Shown piece after piece: positions 61,831 through 64,000 of a stretch of DNA of 64,000 nt. The stretch lies in NCBI RefSeq assembly GCF_004005865.1, contig NZ_SACN01000001.1, positions 2,108,001 through 2,172,000 on the forward strand. The letters are read 5' to 3'. Origin of the DNA: Sphingomonas crocodyli (lineage in GTDB: Bacteria > Pseudomonadota > Alphaproteobacteria > Sphingomonadales > Sphingomonadaceae). The translations under genes and the position numbers were made by a program. The number at the start of each line of letters is the position of its first letter. Position 1 is the first letter of the stretch. The notes beneath the pieces are model-generated. The model was given only the letters and a program-made list of their open reading frames with translations. It was not told the origin of the DNA and ran no database searches.

Positions 61831-62468
61831 TCGAAACTCAAAAATGGCACGACTAGTCCATGCTTTACTTCATAGGCCTCGAGAAGGTCTGCAATATCCT
61901 TGGAACTTTTATAAAAACGTTGGTCGAGCTGATCGAGGTGTTCGTCGACTCCTGCGTCGAGGATATGCTCGATATCTGTTTCTTCATGATTTTTCATGTA
62001 CATAATGCCCCAGCGAGCTTGCTGGCTATCAGGCGGGCCGTCCGCACCGAACAATATGCTCGCAGCTTCCACGAGAATCTCTAAAGAACCCTCTGCGCCT
62101 AAATCTCTCAAGCCCATAACTGCATAAGCATAATAATTGGCCGAGCTATTGGAAAAATATTGCTCAAATCCACCATTATACAGTTCGTTTTCGAACAGGG
62201 TGACAGAGAAGTATATCTTCTCCTCCTTTGACCAACTCGATAAAGAGGGATCATTGGACCAGCGTTTTACAAGAGACAGCCACAGTTCGTGGTGAGGATC
62301 ATATTCTTTCGATTTCTGCAGGGCGGCGCGTGATGCCTCCATGCTCTTCCTGATGCCTTGCTTACAAGCCATGCAAACGCCGCCGGTACTCTCAGCGGTG
62401 ACTGGTAATATCAATGCGCCACAGGTGGTGCAGGGTATTTTTCTCATGTTCAGTTTGTGCATCTGCAC
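61827..62468 (-). CDS. DUF4375 (DMP19-like) protein with N-terminal zinc ribbon, AT-rich
   Basis: 213 residues from the ATG at 62468 (ATGs at 62462 and 62447 are also possible; none has a strong ribosome site). The N-terminus has two CxxC pairs, IPCTTCG (about 12-18) and VCMACKQ (about 31-37), a small zinc ribbon. The rest fits DUF4375: ELYNGGFEQYFSNSSANYYA (about 94-113), GLRDLGAEGS and EHLDQLDQRFYKSSKDIAD (about 171). A DMP19 member of the family is a DNA-mimic protein, but function here is unknown. Base composition and codon use are far more AT-rich than all neighbours, which suggests recent transfer. Confidence 0.8.
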   Translation of the reverse strand: MQMHKLNMRKIPCTTCGALILPVTAESTGGVCMACKQGIRKSMEASRAALQKSKEYDPHHELWLSLVKRWSNDPSLSSWSKEEKIYFSVTLFENELYNGGFEQYFSNSSANYYAYAVMGLRDLGAEGSLEILVEAASILFGADGPPDSQQARWGIMYMKNHEETDIEHILDAGVDEHLDQLDQRFYKSSKDIADLLEAYEVKHGLVVPFLSFE

Positions 62469-62611
62469 TTATCGAAGAGCAAGTGAGGTGGCCACATCGG
62501 GAGCAGTCTTCCTTGTGCAAGATCATGATGCGATAATATATATTATGTTAAATGTTGATATGGCCAGATCGTTCAGCAGGCTGAAAGCCGCTGGTCGATA
62601 TCGGCGCCCTC

Positions 62612-62878
62612 ATGCGGCGCGAACATCTTCTGGGCCTTCTCATCCTCTCTCAGGCCGCGGTTGCGCGTGCTGAGGATTCTGCGCATCGAGCCGATCGTCT
62701 CCGCACCGAGCAACTCAACCGTCGCGCGCTTGCGGCAACCGAACGGCGTGACAATGGCAATGCGCGGGTTCGTCGTTCGAACGAGGCCGCAATGAATGAC
62801 TATCAGCGCCGGCTCGCCGCGTGGCGCAAGCGCTACGACGCCTGTGTCGACGGTGATTACTCAGCCTGCGACCGGTAG
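62612..62878 (+). CDS. Small exported protein, hypothetical
   Basis: 88 residues with a signal peptide (MRREHLLGLLILSQAAVARA) and a charged mature part ending AACDGDY-like: WRKRYDACVDGDYSACDR, with two cysteines. Short secreted proteins with a final C-x(5-8)-C and DYxACD end are common in sphingomonads and have no known role. The start lies after an AT-rich region; no strong ribosome site is seen. Codon pattern is host-like, in contrast to the neighbouring AT-rich gene, which supports it as a real gene. Confidence 0.6.
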   Translation: MRREHLLGLLILSQAAVARAEDSAHRADRLRTEQLNRRALAATERRDNGNARVRRSNEAAMNDYQRRLAAWRKRYDACVDGDYSACDR

Positions 62879-62933
62879 TTCCTGACGACGCGATTTCCGA
62901 GCCGGCAGACATTCTGTCTGTCTCGAAATCGCT

Positions 62934-63107
62934 CTAGCGCCCGTAAATCAGCCAGATCGCGGCCGTGACGACCGCGACGATCAACACCCACAAACCAGCC
63001 ATTTTCATATAGCTGCCGCCTGGCACACGGCGTGCGATCAGGCTGTTGAGGACGAGCAGCAGCACGAGTGATACGAAGACCGTGCTGGCGATCTGATCTC
63101 CGCTCAT
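62934..63107 (-). CDS. Small two-helix membrane protein
   Basis: 57 residues: MSGDQIASTVFVSLVLLLVL, a short basic loop ARRVPGGSYMK and a second helix AGLWVLIVAVVTAAIWLIYG. The ATG at 63107 overlaps the MBL hydrolase stop by four bases (ATGA), which supports translation. It resembles small proteins that sit between MBL-hydrolase and retropepsin-like genes in sphingomonads; function unknown. Confidence 0.7.
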   Translation of the reverse strand: MSGDQIASTVFVSLVLLLVLNSLIARRVPGGSYMKMAGLWVLIVAVVTAAIWLIYGR

Positions 63108-63868
63108 AAGGCGATCTCCTGTCCGTCATAGCCCGGCTCGACCCCCGACGGCAGCGTCGGCGCGAGGGTCGCGAAGTCCATCGACTGATCCATGTGCGTC
63201 AGGATCGCCCTGCCCGGTTTCGCCTGCGCAATCGCATCCAGCGACAATTGCAGATGCGCGTGGGTGGGGTGCGGCCGGGCACGCAGCGCGTCGATCACCC
63301 AGATGCCGACACCTGCGAACAATTCCAACATTTCATGCGTAACAGCATGAAAATCCGTCGAATATCCGATGGATTTTCCGCCTCGATCGAAGCGATATCC
63401 CGCGCTGAAGATATCGCCGTGGGGCTGTGCGACGTGGCGGATGCGGACGTCGCCCAGCGTCAGATCGTCGGGCAGATCATGGCCCTCGATCGTCGGCGGA
63501 TAGCCGTCCCGCCCGAAAAAGGCATAAGCGAAGCGTTCGCGCAGCTGCGCCATCGTCTGCGCGAAGCCGTAGCCCGGAACCGGCGTGCCGCGAACATGGA
63601 ACAGCTGCCGGATATCGTCGATGCCGTGGCAATGATCGGCGTGATCGTGGGTCCACAGCACCGCGTCGATGCTGCCGATATCGGCATCCAGAAGCTGTTG
63701 GCGCATGTCGGGCGAGGTATCGACCAGGATCCGGACGGCGTCGGTTTCGACCGCGATCGAGGCGCGCGAACGGCGGTTACGCCGATCGTTAGGGTCGCAA
63801 GCACCCCAGTCATTCCCGATCCTCGGCACGCCGGACGAAGTGCCGCAGCCGAGGATGCGCAGCTTCAT
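63104..63868 (-). CDS. MBL-fold metallo-hydrolase, PhnP/RNase-Z-like
   Basis: 254 residues. The metal block WTHDHADHCHGIDDIR (about 72-87) is the HxHxDH motif, preceded by the PhnP-like GCGTSSGVPRIGNDWGACD. Later ligands are RHVAQPHGD (about 145), STDFHAVTHEM (about 169) and ILTHMDQSMD (about 223). PhnP-like enzymes are phosphodiesterases for cyclic phosphates. The gene is coupled by ATGA overlaps to tatD on one side and the small membrane protein on the other. Confidence 0.9.
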   Translation of the reverse strand: MKLRILGCGTSSGVPRIGNDWGACDPNDRRNRRSRASIAVETDAVRILVDTSPDMRQQLLDADIGSIDAVLWTHDHADHCHGIDDIRQLFHVRGTPVPGYGFAQTMAQLRERFAYAFFGRDGYPPTIEGHDLPDDLTLGDVRIRHVAQPHGDIFSAGYRFDRGGKSIGYSTDFHAVTHEMLELFAGVGIWVIDALRARPHPTHAHLQLSLDAIAQAKPGRAILTHMDQSMDFATLAPTLPSGVEPGYDGQEIAL

Positions 63869-64000
63869 GCGGCCGCCTTATGGAAAAGGCGGAAGAAATT
63901 GGCGCTGGTCTGCGCCGCCAGATCCTCGATCGGCCAGCTCAACTCGACCGAGAGCGCGCGCGCCGTATCGGTGACGAAGGCCGGCTCGCACGGCTTGCCC
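63865..64000 (-). CDS. tatD: TatD-family metal-dependent deoxyribonuclease, C-terminal end only
   Basis: The last 44 codons are visible, with the start beyond the right edge. KPCEPAFVTDTARALSVEL and the end ANFFRLFHKAAA match the C-terminal helix of TatD proteins, where NEPAFV and TxNFxRLF are conserved. The stop overlaps the MBL hydrolase start by four bases; TatD-MBL pairs are common in this order in sphingomonads. Confidence 0.85.
   Translation of the reverse strand, partial: GKPCEPAFVTDTARALSVELSWPIEDLAAQTSANFFRLFHKAAA

Overview
The window looks like a chromosome segment of a sphingomonad (Alphaproteobacteria, Sphingomonadaceae). It is GC-rich, with very frequent GATCG/CGATCG words and tightly packed genes joined by ATGA or TGATG overlaps. 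It has TonB-dependent receptors in catabolic loci, and a housekeeping end carrying mreB-mreC-mreD-mrdA-rodA with mutL divergent to it. Genus and species cannot be set from the sequence alone.

About 1-45 kb is one large catabolic region for carboxylic acids handled as CoA thioesters. No ring oxygenase or P450 is visible. (i) 0-13 kb: a GntR regulator (cut by the window edge), a DUF1330 protein, two SDRs, an NTF2-like protein, a carboxymuconolactone-decarboxylase-like protein, an SMP-30-type lactonase, a large TonB receptor, a second NTF2-like protein, a Nu-class-like GST and a VOC protein. An acyl-CoA ligase and two alpha/beta-hydrolase-fold proteins follow on the other strand, facing a MarR regulator. 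(ii) 13.5-27.6 kb: FMN reductase, MFS carrier, class III CoA transferase, MaoC hydratase and SCP-x-type thiolase on the minus strand. An IclR gene comes next, then a plus-strand operon of CoA ligase, SDR, acyl-CoA dehydrogenase, alpha-methylacyl-CoA racemase, KstD-like flavoprotein and aldehyde dehydrogenase. Together these form a bacterial equivalent of peroxisomal branched-chain beta-oxidation, and copies of the same two operator-like sequences flank the IclR gene. (iii) 27.6-45 kb: a kinase / DUF6285 / acyl-CoA dehydrogenase trio in the order of lvaABC of levulinate (4-hydroxyacyl-CoA) catabolism. With it are an EthD-like protein, a ligase, an enoyl-CoA hydratase/isomerase, SDRs, a FadB-like fusion, a thiolase, a TetR regulator, two more acyl-CoA dehydrogenases, a second kinase, an AbrB-family membrane protein, a GlcG-like protein and an HMG-CoA-lyase-like enzyme. 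An AT-rich palindrome recurs at four promoters of regions ii-iii and may mark the TetR regulon.

45-53 kb: tonB, a FecA-type receptor and a FecR gene on the minus strand. FecR lacks its start and its sigma-factor partner, because it runs into a 5'-truncated FdhF/YdeP-type molybdoenzyme gene at about 49.08-49.10 kb, a clear recombination junction. A CDF metal transporter, a Dps protein and tRNA-Lys(CUU) follow.

53-64 kb: core genes rodA, mrdA, mreD, mreC and mreB (minus) and mutL (plus). Next come a thioredoxin-fold protein, a GNAT acetyltransferase, a strikingly AT-rich DUF4375 gene, two small proteins, an MBL-fold hydrolase and the 3' end of tatD.

Inferred teamwork: TonB receptor and MFS carrier bring in an acid or lactone. 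Lactonase or aldehyde dehydrogenase yields the free acid and ligases make the CoA ester. The racemase, dehydrogenase, hydratase, SDR and thiolase set shortens alpha-methyl chains. The kinase plus dehydrogenase sets convert 4-hydroxyacyl-CoA into a normal beta-oxidation intermediate.
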